Shown here piece after piece: positions 16,002 to 25,188 of a DNA stretch of 64,000 bases (position 1 is the stretch's first letter; the number at the start of each line of letters is the position of its first letter). The position numbers and the translations under genes were made by a program. This DNA is from Massilia rhizosphaerae (lineage in GTDB: Bacteria > Pseudomonadota > Gammaproteobacteria > Burkholderiales > Burkholderiaceae_D). Location: assembly GCF_016093545.1 (NCBI RefSeq), contig NZ_JADKYX010000030.1, positions 27,811-91,810 of the forward strand, read 5' to 3'. The notes below the pieces were generated by a model, which was not told the DNA's origin, made no database searches, and worked only from the letters and a program-made list of their open reading frames with translations.

Positions 16002-18533
16002 TCAGGCCTCCCGCAAGGTCTGCAACGGCGGCTGGCGCAACACATTGCGCAAGCCGAGCCAGCCCCCGACCAGCGCGCACACGGCCCCCGCGATCAGTCC
16101 GACGATCCACACCTGCGGATCGAACCGCCATGGGAACTTGAACTGGTATTCGGCCAGCGCCCAGCCCAGCGCCGCCGCGCCCGATGCAGCCAGCAGGCCG
16201 GACAAGCCGCCGACCAGCACGAACTCGATGCGCTGCGCCTGCGCCAGCTGGCCGCGCGTGGCGCCCAGCGCGCGCAGCAGGCCGGCCTCGCGCGTGCGCT
16301 CGGCCTGCGATCCCATCAGCGCCGCGTACAGCACGAGCACGCCCGACGCGAGCGTGAACAGGAACAGGAATTCCACGGCGACGACGACCTGGTCGAGCAC
16401 CTCCTGCACCTGGCGGATGATGCCGCTGACGTCGATCACGGTGAGGTTCGGCCACGTGCGCGTCAGGGTGTTCGCGAGGCCGATGCCGCGCGCCGGCAGG
16501 TGGAACGCGGTCATGTACGTCGTCGGCGCGTCGCGCATCGCGGCCGGGTTGATGATGACGAAGAAGTTGGCGCGCATCGAGCCCCATTCCAGCTTGCGCA
16601 AGCTGGTGATCTTCGCCTCGACGATCTGGCCGCCCATGTCGAAGCGCAGCGTGTCGCCGAGCTTCAGGCGCAGCGTGCGCGCGATGCCCTGCTCGACGGA
16701 CGCTTCCGCCACGCCCGGCGCGTCGCGATACCAGCGGCCTTGCACGATCTCGTTCGTCGCCGGCAGTTCGCTCGTCGACGACAGGTTGAATTCGCGCTCC
16801 GCGAGGGCCTTCGCGCGCTCGTCCGTGTAGGTGGAGGCCGTGACCGCGTTGCCGTTCACGGCGACGAGGCGGCCGCGGATCATCGGGTACAGGGTGACGT
16901 CGCCCACGCCGGCCGCGCGGATGGTGCGCGCGACGCCGTCGCGCTGGTCGGGCTGGATGTTGATGATGAAGCGGTTCGGCGCGTCCGGCGGCGTGGCCAG
17001 GCGCCATGCCGACATCAGGTCGCCGCGCACGACGGTCAGCACGAGCAGCGCCATCAGGCCGAGCGACAGCGACACGATCTGCACGACCGTCGCGCCGGGA
17101 CGCCGCTGCAGCGACGTGATGGCGAAGCGCCAGGCCTGGTGGCGGAACGCGCCGCGCAGGCGGCGCAGCGCGAACAGCGCGAGCCAGCCGACGAGCGCGA
17201 ACAGGCCGAATGCGCCCGCGAAGCCGCCGGCCGTGAGCAGCGCGAGCCGCAAGTCGCCGGCCTGCCACAGCAGCAGGCCGGTGAAGACGGCCGCGCCGAG
17301 GCCGTACGTGGCCAGCGCCAGCGGCTTCGGCGCCGCCTGCTCGCGCCGGATCACGCGGTTGTGCGGCACGTTGCGCAACTGGAGCACGGGCGGCAGCGCG
17401 AAGCCCACGAGCAGCAGCATGCCGGTGGCGATGCCCTGCAGCGCGGGCAGCGCCGACACCGGCGGCAGCTCGGCGGGAATCAGGTTCTTGACCATCTCGA
17501 GCAGGACGAAGTGGGCGCCGAAGCCGACGAGTACCCCGAGCACGCTGCCCGCGAGACCGACGATGGCGAACTCGATGAGGAACAGCGCCCCGACTTCGTT
17601 CTGCGTCATGCCGAGGCAACGCAGCATGGCGCAGGCGTCCAGGTGGCGCTGCATGAAGCGGCGCGCGGCCATCGCGACGGCCACCGCAGCCAGCAGCGCC
17701 GACAGGAGACTCACCAGCGACAGGAAGCGCTCCGCGCGGTCGATCGTCGAGCGCATCTCGGGCCGGCCGTTTTCCAGCGTCTCGATGCGCACGCCGCGCA
17801 CGTTGCCGGCCTTGATGCGCGCGCGCAGCCAGCGCTCGTAATCCGCGACCGCGGCCTGGTCGTTGGGCGCGCGCGCCGCCACCTGCATGCGGTAGGTGAC
17901 CCGCGCGTAGTCGTCGACGAGCCCCGTGGCCTTCAGGTCGGCGAGCGACAGCATCACGCGCGGCGCGAAGTTGGCGAACGAGGCGCCGCGGTCCGGCTCC
18001 GACGCGATCAGGCGCGCGATCCGGAAGCTCTTGTCGCCCAGCTGGATCGTCGAGCCGACCTTCGCCCGGAGCGGCGGCAGCAGGTTGACGTCGACCCACA
18101 CCGTGCCGGCGGCCGGCGTGTCGTGGGTGACGTCGCCGAGGGCTTCGCTTGCATCGATAGTGCTCGTCGTCACGCGCATGGCACCGCGCAGCGGATAGGT
18201 CGCCGACACGGCTTTCACGGAAGCGAGCAGCGCCTGCGACGCGTCGCCCCGGCCCGCCTGCGCCATGCTGGGAAACGTCACCGTGTCGGCCAGCTGCAGG
18301 CCGCGCCGGGTCGCCTCGGCGCGCCAGTCCAGGGGGAGCGGCTGGTCGGCGTTCACGAGCAGGTCGGCGCCGAGCAGCTGGCGGGCGTCGCGGTTCAGGC
18401 CAGCGCGCATGCGGTCGACGAAGAAGCCGACGGCCGCCAGGGCCGACACCGCGACCACCAGCGCCACCAGCAGGAAACGCAGTTCGCCCGTGCGCCAGTC
18501 GCGCGCCGTCATGCGCAGGGATTGGATCAGCAT
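16002..18533 (-). CDS. FtsX-like ABC transporter permease (YbbP type)
   Basis: An 843-residue inner-membrane protein with two FtsX domains and about ten membrane helices. The first helix (FLLVALVVAVSALAAVGFFVDRM) is followed by a ~200-residue periplasmic domain, then a helix cluster; the pattern repeats, ending with a third block near the C-terminus. This is the layout of YbbP, which works with the ATPase YbbA. No ATPase gene is adjacent, so the partner must be encoded elsewhere. The start at 18533 (MLIQSLRMTARDWRTGEL) lies 4 nt after the deaminase stop; the upstream ATG at 18578 would overlap that gene. Substrate and role are unknown. Confidence 0.85.
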   Translation of the reverse strand: MLIQSLRMTARDWRTGELRFLLVALVVAVSALAAVGFFVDRMRAGLNRDARQLLGADLLVNADQPLPLDWRAEATRRGLQLADTVTFPSMAQAGRGDASQALLASVKAVSATYPLRGAMRVTTSTIDASEALGDVTHDTPAAGTVWVDVNLLPPLRAKVGSTIQLGDKSFRIARLIASEPDRGASFANFAPRVMLSLADLKATGLVDDYARVTYRMQVAARAPNDQAAVADYERWLRARIKAGNVRGVRIETLENGRPEMRSTIDRAERFLSLVSLLSALLAAVAVAMAARRFMQRHLDACAMLRCLGMTQNEVGALFLIEFAIVGLAGSVLGVLVGFGAHFVLLEMVKNLIPAELPPVSALPALQGIATGMLLLVGFALPPVLQLRNVPHNRVIRREQAAPKPLALATYGLGAAVFTGLLLWQAGDLRLALLTAGGFAGAFGLFALVGWLALFALRRLRGAFRHQAWRFAITSLQRRPGATVVQIVSLSLGLMALLVLTVVRGDLMSAWRLATPPDAPNRFIINIQPDQRDGVARTIRAAGVGDVTLYPMIRGRLVAVNGNAVTASTYTDERAKALAEREFNLSSTSELPATNEIVQGRWYRDAPGVAEASVEQGIARTLRLKLGDTLRFDMGGQIVEAKITSLRKLEWGSMRANFFVIINPAAMRDAPTTYMTAFHLPARGIGLANTLTRTWPNLTVIDVSGIIRQVQEVLDQVVVAVEFLFLFTLASGVLVLYAALMGSQAERTREAGLLRALGATRGQLAQAQRIEFVLVGGLSGLLAASGAAALGWALAEYQFKFPWRFDPQVWIVGLIAGAVCALVGGWLGLRNVLRQPPLQTLREA

Positions 18534-18537
18534 TCGA

Positions 18538-19551
18538 TCATGCCTGCGCGGCGTCGAAGAACGCGTCGACTTCGGCAAGGTAGGCGCGCTTGCGCTCGGG
18601 CTCGAGGAAGGCGGCGCTGAAGCTGTTCTTCGCCAGCTGGCACGCGTGGCCCGCGTCGAGCGGCAGCGCGGCGAACGCGGCCAGGTAATTCGCGTTGACG
18701 TAGCCGCCGAAATAGGCCGGGTCGTCCGAATTCACGGTGGCGACGAGGCCCGCGTCGAGCAGGCGGCGCAGATTGCTGTCGCCCATCGCGTCGAACACGC
18801 GCAGCTTGAGGTTCGACAGCGGGCACACCGTCAACGCGATCCGCTCGCGCGCCAGGCGCGCCGTCAGGTCGGGGTCTTCGAGGCAGCGCACGCCGTGGTC
18901 GATGCGCTCGACGTTCAGCACGTCCAGCGCGCTCTCGATATAGGCCGGCGGACCTTCCTCGCCGGCGTGCGCGACGAGGTGCAGGCCGAGGTTGCGGGCG
19001 CGCTCGAACACGCGCGCGAACTTTTCCGGCGGATGGCCGACCTCGGACGAATCGAGGCCCACGCCGATGATCTTGTCGCGGAACGGCAGCGCCTCTTCCA
19101 GCGTGGCGATGGCCTCGATCTCGGACAGGTGGCGCAGGAAGCACATGATCAGGGTGGCGCTGATGGGCCCTTCCTGGCAGGCGCGCCAGATGCCGTTGAT
19201 GACCGTCTCGAACGGCACGCCGCGCGCGGTGTGCGTCTGCGGATCGAAGAAGATTTCGGCGTGGCGCACGTTGTCGGCCGCGGCGCGGTTCAGGTACGCC
19301 ATCGTCATGTCGTAGAAGTCCTGCTCGGTCAACAGGACGCTTGCACCGGCGTAATAAATGTCCAGGAAAGACTGGAGATTGGTGAAAGCGTAAGCTTGTC
19401 GCAACGCATCAACCGATGCGTAGGGGAGCGACACGGCATTCCTTTGCGCCAGCTCAAAAATCAGCTCGGGCTCGAGCGAGCCTTCGATGTGGATGTGCAA
19501 TTCTGCTTTCGGCATCGCCTGCAACAAGTGGTGCAGCTGTTCGTTCAGCAT
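18538..19551 (-). CDS. add: Adenosine/adenine deaminase
   Basis: A 337-residue zinc amidohydrolase that deaminates adenine or adenosine for purine salvage. Visible features are PKAELHIHIEGSLEPEL (metal ligands His19 and His21), HAGEEGPPAYI (zinc His and catalytic Glu region), RIDHGVRC and NSDDPAYFGGY with the metal-binding aspartate. The Ile-Glu-Gly-Ser-Leu-Glu-Pro stretch resembles the adenine deaminase branch more than classical Add, so adenine may be the true substrate. The start at 19551 is preferred to the ATG at 19581 because CGGAGAATCC sits just before it. It heads a minus-strand unit with the FtsX-type permease. Confidence 0.88.
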   Translation of the reverse strand: MLNEQLHHLLQAMPKAELHIHIEGSLEPELIFELAQRNAVSLPYASVDALRQAYAFTNLQSFLDIYYAGASVLLTEQDFYDMTMAYLNRAAADNVRHAEIFFDPQTHTARGVPFETVINGIWRACQEGPISATLIMCFLRHLSEIEAIATLEEALPFRDKIIGVGLDSSEVGHPPEKFARVFERARNLGLHLVAHAGEEGPPAYIESALDVLNVERIDHGVRCLEDPDLTARLARERIALTVCPLSNLKLRVFDAMGDSNLRRLLDAGLVATVNSDDPAYFGGYVNANYLAAFAALPLDAGHACQLAKNSFSAAFLEPERKRAYLAEVDAFFDAAQA

Positions 19552-19671
19552 GGATTCTCCGAATGGAATAGATTCAAGCAAGCAGTGTAGCGCATGGACA
19601 CGGGCCCCTCATTTCACGGGAGAATTCAGGCTATATCGCTGCGCCATACGCGTGCGCCGCTGCTTAGCAAG

Positions 19672-19683
19672 ATAGTGCACTAT
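19672..19683. promoter_or_regulatory. 12-bp palindrome, possible operator
   Basis: ATAGTGCACTAT is a perfect palindrome about 120 nt upstream of the adenosine deaminase start, at the edge of the AT-rich part. It could be an operator for add or prkA; nothing ties it to a regulator. Confidence 0.25.
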
Positions 19684-20094
19684 TTACTTACCAATTAATA
19701 AACACGATTGTGGCTACCGGGATCAGAAGTCCTGTTTGGAAATCATGTCGATATTACCAAAAATGGTGTAAAGGCTTGTTCCGCATTCCTATTTAAAAAT
19801 ATTATTTTCTCATTTGTTTCAAGAACTTACGAACACAACGCACAGGTGCGCGACACTGTTTTGACTTCGAGAACTAATAGGCAGATAATAAATTTCATAA
19901 GCGTAAGAAGACGCTCTCAGCGGGCGCTAACAATCCGGCGAGGGACCTCGCCACCAGCGCGGATCCACGACCAGCGGGCTCCACGAGGTCCCGGTGAAAC
20001 CGGATGAAAACAAGAACATCGCCCTTCGTTTTGTGTCAGATCTTCTGACCTCCAGACTCGGGCGGCGACCCCAACAAGAACAACTGGGGACCTT

Positions 20095-20187
20095 GAAAAA
20101 CCGTCGCGAGCGGCAGCAGTTTTGTTCGAGAAGCGCAGCTGTACTTGGGTACAGCGAGCATCGCAGGACAAAAATGCAACGCGCAGC
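20095..20187 (+). ncRNA. Candidate structured leader element, prkA copy
   Basis: Parts in order: a 26-nt box (20095-20120) ending CGTCGCGAGCGGCAGCAGT; AGCGCAG (20132-20138); a stem CTGTAC/GTACAG (20139-20144 with 20149-20154) closed by loop TTGG; GCATCGCA (20158-20165); GCGCAGC (20181-20187). The rne leader has the same parts in the same order but a different stem sequence. It ends 98 nt before the prkA ATG. Here the stem is 6 bp, extendable to 7 with the flanking G-C pair. Confidence 0.45.
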
Positions 20188-20224
20188 AGGTTTTTCGATG
20201 TGCCCACTGCCGGAACGGGGCTTG

Positions 20225-20247
20225 GGCGGCCATCTCTGTAGGCCGCC
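20225..20247 (+). promoter_or_regulatory. Hairpin close to the prkA start
   Basis: GGCGGCC (20225-20231) pairs perfectly with GGCCGCC (20241-20247) across a 9-nt loop. It ends 38 nt before the prkA ATG and about 25 nt before the ribosome-binding site (GAGGAC). There is no U-tract, so translational or stability control is more likely than termination. Confidence 0.35.
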
Positions 20248-20285
20248 GAACAGTGATCAGTGTTAGCACATTAGAGGACATTCAC

Positions 20286-22208
20286 ATGACCATTTTTGAC
20301 AACTACGCAGCCCGCTACGAGCGTACCCGGGAAGAGGAATACTCCCTGTCTGAGTACCTTCAGCTTTGCAAAAAAGATCCCCTGACTTACGCCAGCGCTC
20401 CCGAGCGCATGCTGGCCGCAATCGGCGAGCCCACCCTGGTCGACACCCGCCTCGACCCGCGCCTGTCGCGCATCTTCGCCAACAAGGTCATCAAGGTCTA
20501 TCCCGCTTTCCGCGAGTTCTACGGCATGGAGGAAGTGATCGAACAGGTCGTTTCCTATTTCCGTCACGCGGCCCAGGGCCTGGAGGAGCGCAAGCAGATT
20601 CTTTACCTGCTGGGACCGGTCGGCGGCGGCAAGTCGTCCATCGCGGAAAAACTGAAGCACCTGATGGAACAGGTGCCGTTCTATGCGCTGAAAGGCTCGC
20701 CGGTGAACGAATCGCCGCTCGGCCTGTTCAACGAGGAAGAGGACGGCGCCATTCTCGAAGAAGACTACGGCATCCCACGCCGCTTCCTGCGCGCGATCCC
20801 GAGCCCGTGGGCCGTCAAGCGCCTGCACGAATACGGCGGCGACATCAACAAGTTCCGCGTCGTCAAACGCTATCCGTCGATCCTCAAGCAGATCGCCATC
20901 TCGAAGACGGAACCGGGCGACGAAAACAACCAGGACATTTCCTCGCTGGTCGGCAAGGTCGACATCCGCAAGCTGGAAGACTATGCGCAGGACGATCCGG
21001 ACGCCTACAGCTATTCCGGCGGCCTGTGCCTGGCGAACCAGGGCCTGATGGAATTCGTCGAGATGTTCAAGGCGCCGATCAAGGTCCTGCACCCGCTGCT
21101 GACGGCCACGCAGGAAGGCAATTACAAGGGCACCGAGGGCTTCGGCGCGATCCCGTTCGAAGGCATCATCCTGGCGCACTCGAACGAATCCGAGTGGAAG
21201 ACCTTCCGCAACAACCGCAACAACGAGGCGTTCCTCGACCGGATCTACATCGTCAAGGTGCCCTACTGCCTGCGCGTGTCGGACGAGATCAAGATCTACG
21301 ACAAGTTGCTGCGTAACTCCTCGCTGGATAAAGCACCGTGCGCGCCGGGTACGCTGCGCATGATGGCCCAGTTCGCCATCCTGTCGCGCCTGAAGGATCC
21401 GGAAAACTCGAGCGTCTATTCGAAGATGCTGGTGTACGACGGCGAGAACCTCAAGGACACCGATCCGAAGGCCAAGTCGCTGCACGAATACGTCGACTAT
21501 GCGGGCGTGGACGAAGGCATGAACGGTCTGTCGACCCGCTTCGCCTTCAAGATCCTGTCCAAGGTCTTCAACTTCGACAACACCGAAGTGGCGGCGAACC
21601 CCGTGCACCTGCTGTACGTGCTGGAACAGCAGATCGAGCGCGAGCAATTCCCGGGCGAGACCGAACAGCGCTACATGTCGTACATCAAGGAGCACTTGGC
21701 GAACCGCTACGTCGACTTCATCGGCAAGGAGATCCAGACGGCCTACCTGGAAAGCTATTCCGAGTACGGCCAGAACATCTTCGACCGCTACGTCACGTTC
21801 GCCGACTTCTGGATCCAGGACCAGGAGTTCCGCGATCCGGACACGGGCGAAAGCTTCGACCGCGAGACGCTGAACGCCGAGCTCGAGAAGATCGAGAAGC
21901 CGGCCGGCATCTCGAACCCGAAGGATTTCCGCAACGAAATCGTCAACTTCGCGCTGCGCGCACGGGCGACGAACGGCGGCAAGAATCCGGCGTGGACCAG
22001 CTACGAGAAGTTCCGCACGGTGATCGAGAAGAAGATGTTCTCGAATACCGAGGAGCTGCTGCCGGTGATTTCGTTCAACGCGAAGGCCAGTGCGGAAGAT
22101 GCGACCAAGCACGCCGACTTCGTTGCACGTATGGTCGAAAAAGGCTATACGCCCAAGCAGGTGCGCCTGCTGTGCGAGTGGTACTTGCGCGTCAGGAAAT
22201 CCTCGTAA
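20286..22208 (+). CDS. prkA: Serine protein kinase PrkA (YeaG family)
   Basis: A 640-residue cytoplasmic protein of the PrkA/YeaG family, linked to nutrient stress and stationary-phase survival. The N-terminal AAA-like domain has a Walker A motif GPVGGGKSS (residues 110-118); the C-terminal part is the PrkA-specific domain. Family members have been reported to act as a Ser/Thr kinase and, in some species, as an AAA protease, so the exact activity is uncertain. The start ATG follows GAGGAC; an in-frame ATG at 20145 lies inside the structured leader. yeaH and spoVR follow on the same strand, the conserved three-gene set. Confidence 0.95.
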   Translation: MTIFDNYAARYERTREEEYSLSEYLQLCKKDPLTYASAPERMLAAIGEPTLVDTRLDPRLSRIFANKVIKVYPAFREFYGMEEVIEQVVSYFRHAAQGLEERKQILYLLGPVGGGKSSIAEKLKHLMEQVPFYALKGSPVNESPLGLFNEEEDGAILEEDYGIPRRFLRAIPSPWAVKRLHEYGGDINKFRVVKRYPSILKQIAISKTEPGDENNQDISSLVGKVDIRKLEDYAQDDPDAYSYSGGLCLANQGLMEFVEMFKAPIKVLHPLLTATQEGNYKGTEGFGAIPFEGIILAHSNESEWKTFRNNRNNEAFLDRIYIVKVPYCLRVSDEIKIYDKLLRNSSLDKAPCAPGTLRMMAQFAILSRLKDPENSSVYSKMLVYDGENLKDTDPKAKSLHEYVDYAGVDEGMNGLSTRFAFKILSKVFNFDNTEVAANPVHLLYVLEQQIEREQFPGETEQRYMSYIKEHLANRYVDFIGKEIQTAYLESYSEYGQNIFDRYVTFADFWIQDQEFRDPDTGESFDRETLNAELEKIEKPAGISNPKDFRNEIVNFALRARATNGGKNPAWTSYEKFRTVIEKKMFSNTEELLPVISFNAKASAEDATKHADFVARMVEKGYTPKQVRLLCEWYLRVRKSS

Positions 22209-22341
22209 AGGCCATCGCAAAACAAGGAGCGTGGGCGGGCGCCGGAATCCACGACGCCAACCACGCGACGGCGCGGCGCGTTAATATGTAGGGGACCGGG
22301 AAGGAATCCGGCCCGCCGCGAATTTCAGCAGGAGGCCTGTT

Positions 22342-23613
22342 TTGACTTACCTCATCGACCGACGCTTGCAGGGCAAGAACAAGTCTGCGGTCAACCGCGA
22401 ACGATTCTTGCGTCGCTATAAGGCGCAAATCAAGGATGCGGTGGGCCGGGCGATCAAGGGTCGCTCGATCACCGACGTCGAAAATGGCGAGAAAGTCTCG
22501 ATTCCCGTCAAGGACGTGAGCGAGCCGCATTTCGGGCACGCCCATGGCGGTGTCTGGGAAACCGTCAACCCCGGCAATACGGAATACCAGAAAGGCGACA
22601 CGATCAACCGCCCCCGCGGCGGTGGCGGCGGCGCCGGACGCGGCCGGGCCGGCAACAGCGAGCAGACGACCGAAGACGATTTCATCTTCGAGCTGTCGCG
22701 CGAAGAATTCATGAATTACTTCTTCGAAGACCTCGAGTTGCCGAACATGGTCAAGACGCAGCTGACCCAGGTCGTCGAATACAAGAACCAGCGCGCCGGC
22801 TACAACATCTCCGGCACGCCGTCGAACATCCACGTGCTGCGCTCCCTGCGCGGCGCGCTCGGCCGGCGCATCGCGGTGGGCGGCACCTCCCGCAAGCAGC
22901 TGACGGCCCTCGAGCACCAGTTGCGCGATCTGCAGGAACAGGGGGCGGAGGACGACGACCCGATGGTGATCGAACTCAAGCACAAGATCCACCATCTGCA
23001 CACGCGGCTGCTGGCGATACCGTTCATCGATCCCATCGACCTGCGGTACAGCAACCGGATCAAGATCCCGAAACCGTCCACGGCGGCCGTCATGTTCTGC
23101 ATCATGGACGTGTCCGGATCGATGGACGAGAGCCGCAAGGACACCGCCAAGCGCTTCTTCATCCTCCTGTACCTGTTCCTCAAGCGGGTCTACGAACACA
23201 TCGACGTCGTCTTCATCCGCCACCACACGGCGGCGGCCGAGGTCGACGAAAACGAGTTCTTCCACTCGCGCGAGTCGGGCGGCACCGTCGTGTCGTCGGC
23301 GCTGCACCTGCTGAACAAGGTCATCAGCGAGCGCTACAGCAACGGCGACTGGAACAGCTACGTGGCGCAGGCCTCGGACGGCGACAACTGGGACAACGAT
23401 TCCGTGCTGTGCAGGCAGATCCTGACCAGCGCCATCATGCCCAAGGTCCAGTACTACACGTATGTCGAGATCACCGACGGACCGCCCCAGAACCTGTGGG
23501 AGCAGTATGCCGAGGTCGCGGCCACGCACCAGAACTTCGCCATGCAGAAGATCGTGACGCCGGCCGACATCTATCCGGTGTTCCGTGAATTGTTCAAGAA
23601 GCAGCCCAAGTAG
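22342..23613 (+). CDS. yeaH: YeaH/YhbH family protein (DUF444) with VWA-type MIDAS
   Basis: A 423-residue protein of the DUF444 family, always found with PrkA. A basic N-terminus with a Gly/Arg linker (RGGGGGAGRGRAG, near residue 95) leads to a C-terminal von Willebrand A-like domain whose metal-ion site begins MDVSGSMDES (Asp256). It probably acts as an adaptor or partner of PrkA. The start is a TTG at 22342, chosen because a full AGGAGG lies 6-12 nt ahead and no in-frame ATG is near. It begins 133 nt after prkA and ends 11 nt before spoVR. Confidence 0.9.
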   Translation: MTYLIDRRLQGKNKSAVNRERFLRRYKAQIKDAVGRAIKGRSITDVENGEKVSIPVKDVSEPHFGHAHGGVWETVNPGNTEYQKGDTINRPRGGGGGAGRGRAGNSEQTTEDDFIFELSREEFMNYFFEDLELPNMVKTQLTQVVEYKNQRAGYNISGTPSNIHVLRSLRGALGRRIAVGGTSRKQLTALEHQLRDLQEQGAEDDDPMVIELKHKIHHLHTRLLAIPFIDPIDLRYSNRIKIPKPSTAAVMFCIMDVSGSMDESRKDTAKRFFILLYLFLKRVYEHIDVVFIRHHTAAAEVDENEFFHSRESGGTVVSSALHLLNKVISERYSNGDWNSYVAQASDGDNWDNDSVLCRQILTSAIMPKVQYYTYVEITDGPPQNLWEQYAEVAATHQNFAMQKIVTPADIYPVFRELFKKQPK

Positions 23614-23624
23614 CGAGGCCCGCT

Positions 23625-25151
23625 ATGCCAAGAGACCCCAACAACCCGCGCGCCCTGCCCGAGCAATCGGAATGGACCTTCGACCTGATCGAGCAGGCGC
23701 ACGAGGAAATTCGCAGGGTGGCCAGGAAATTCGGCCTGGACACCTACCCCAACCAACTCGAGATCATCTCGGCCGAGCAGATGATGGACGCATACACGTC
23801 CGTCGGCATGCCCGTGTCGTACAATCACTGGTCGTTCGGCAAGCATTTCCTGACGACGGAAAAAAGCTACAAGCGGGGCCAGATGGGCCTCGCCTATGAA
23901 ATCGTCATCAACTCGAATCCCTGCATCGCCTATCTGATGGAGGAAAACAGCTTGACGATGCAGGCCCTCGTGATCGCGCACGCGGCCTACGGTCACAATT
24001 CTTTCTTCAAAGGCAACTATCTGTTCCGGACCTGGACCGATGCCGACGCCATCGTCGACTATATGGTCTTTGCGAAGAACTATATTGCCGAGTGCGAACA
24101 ACGGCACGGCATCGACGCCGTCGAAGAGCTGCTCGATTCCTGTCACGCGATCCAGAACTACGGCGTGGACCGCTACAAGCGGCCGGCCAAGCTGTCGGTC
24201 GCGCAGGAAGCCGCGCGCCAGAAGGAGCGCGAGGAATACATGCAGTCGCAGGTCAACGAACTGTGGCGCACCCTGCCGCGGCGCGAAGAACAGGTGAAGG
24301 ACCAGGCGCCGCCCCGCTTCCCGCTCGAGCCCGAGGAAAACCTGCTCTACTTTATCGAGAAGTATGCGCCGCTGCTGGAACCGTGGCAGCGTGAACTCGT
24401 ACGCATCACGCGCAAGATCTCGCAGTATTTCTATCCGCAGCGCCAGACCCAGGTCATGAACGAGGGTTGGGCGACCTTCTGGCACTACACGATCCTGCAC
24501 GAACTCTATAAAGAAGGCATCGTCGGCGATGGCTTCATGCTGGAATTCCTGCAGAGCCACACGAACGTCGTCTACCAGCCGCCGGCCACGAGCCCCTATT
24601 ACAACGGTATCAATCCGTACGCGCTGGGGTTCGCGATGATGACGGACATCAAGCGCATCTGCGAAGACCCGACGGACGAGGACCGGGCCTGGTTCCCCGA
24701 CATCGCCGGCAGCGACTGGCTCAAGACGCTTGATTTCGCCATGCGGAACTTCAAGGACGAGAGCTTCATCGCCCAGTACCTGTCGCCCAAGCTGATCCGC
24801 GACTTCCATTTTTTCGCCGTGCTGGACGACGACCGCAGCGACAAGCTGACGATTTCGGCCATCCATGACGAAGCCGGATACCGCTATGTACGCCAGCAGC
24901 TGGCCGATCAGTACAATATCGGCAACCGCGAGCCGAACATTCAGGTCTGGCAAGTCAATACGCGAGACGACCGCGCGCTGACGCTACGTCACACCCAGTT
25001 CCAGCGCCGCCCGCTGAACCAGCAGGCGCACGAGGTGCTCAAGCACGTCGCACGCCTGTGGGGCTTCGATGTGCGCCTCGAGACCGTTGACCCATCCGGG
25101 CGTGTCGTCAGCAGCCTGGAGTGCCGCCGCGAGAAGCGCGCACGTTACTGA
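23625..25151 (+). CDS. spoVR: SpoVR family protein
   Basis: A 508-residue cytoplasmic protein homologous to Bacillus SpoVR and E. coli YcgB. Conserved stretches include LEIISAEQMMDAYTS, GMPVSYNHWSFGK, CIAYLMEENS, GHNSFFKGNYLF, MNEGWATFWHYTI and NPYALGFAMM; the clustered His and Glu residues look like a metal site. Biochemical function is not established; in Bacillus it affects spore cortex formation, and outside spore formers it goes with prkA and yeaH. It is third in the operon, 11 nt after yeaH, and followed by a clear terminator. Confidence 0.94.
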   Translation: MPRDPNNPRALPEQSEWTFDLIEQAHEEIRRVARKFGLDTYPNQLEIISAEQMMDAYTSVGMPVSYNHWSFGKHFLTTEKSYKRGQMGLAYEIVINSNPCIAYLMEENSLTMQALVIAHAAYGHNSFFKGNYLFRTWTDADAIVDYMVFAKNYIAECEQRHGIDAVEELLDSCHAIQNYGVDRYKRPAKLSVAQEAARQKEREEYMQSQVNELWRTLPRREEQVKDQAPPRFPLEPEENLLYFIEKYAPLLEPWQRELVRITRKISQYFYPQRQTQVMNEGWATFWHYTILHELYKEGIVGDGFMLEFLQSHTNVVYQPPATSPYYNGINPYALGFAMMTDIKRICEDPTDEDRAWFPDIAGSDWLKTLDFAMRNFKDESFIAQYLSPKLIRDFHFFAVLDDDRSDKLTISAIHDEAGYRYVRQQLADQYNIGNREPNIQVWQVNTRDDRALTLRHTQFQRRPLNQQAHEVLKHVARLWGFDVRLETVDPSGRVVSSLECRREKRARY

Positions 25152-25158
25152 TCTCCCT

Positions 25159-25188
25159 GCCCGCGCTACCAGTCGCGGGCATTTTTTT
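25159..25188 (+). terminator. Rho-independent terminator of the prkA-yeaH-spoVR operon
   Basis: GCCCGCG (25159-25165) pairs with CGCGGGC (25174-25180), loop of 8 nt, followed by A and seven T residues. It begins 7 nt after the spoVR stop. Confidence 0.85.

Larger units (their letters stand above)
19552..20285. other. Long intergenic region between add and prkA
   Basis: About 734 nt without a gene. The first part (about 19680-19910) is distinctly AT-rich compared with the genome and must hold both divergent promoters, though none is clear. A 12-bp palindrome lies at 19672-19683. The part nearer prkA is rich in inverted repeats: 19942-19950 with 19984-19992, 20138-20155 and 20225-20247. It also carries the element shared with the rne leader (20095-20187). 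Confidence 0.5.

Noticed and set aside
15945..18620. 891-codon plus-strand frame opposite the FtsX permease
   Set aside because: Low-complexity Arg/Gln/His-rich translation typical of GC-rich antisense frames; the minus-strand permease is unmistakable.
19684..19910. Horizontally acquired island because of low GC
   Set aside because: The AT-rich part is short, non-coding and lies between core genes with no mobility genes or repeats at its edges; a promoter region explains it better.
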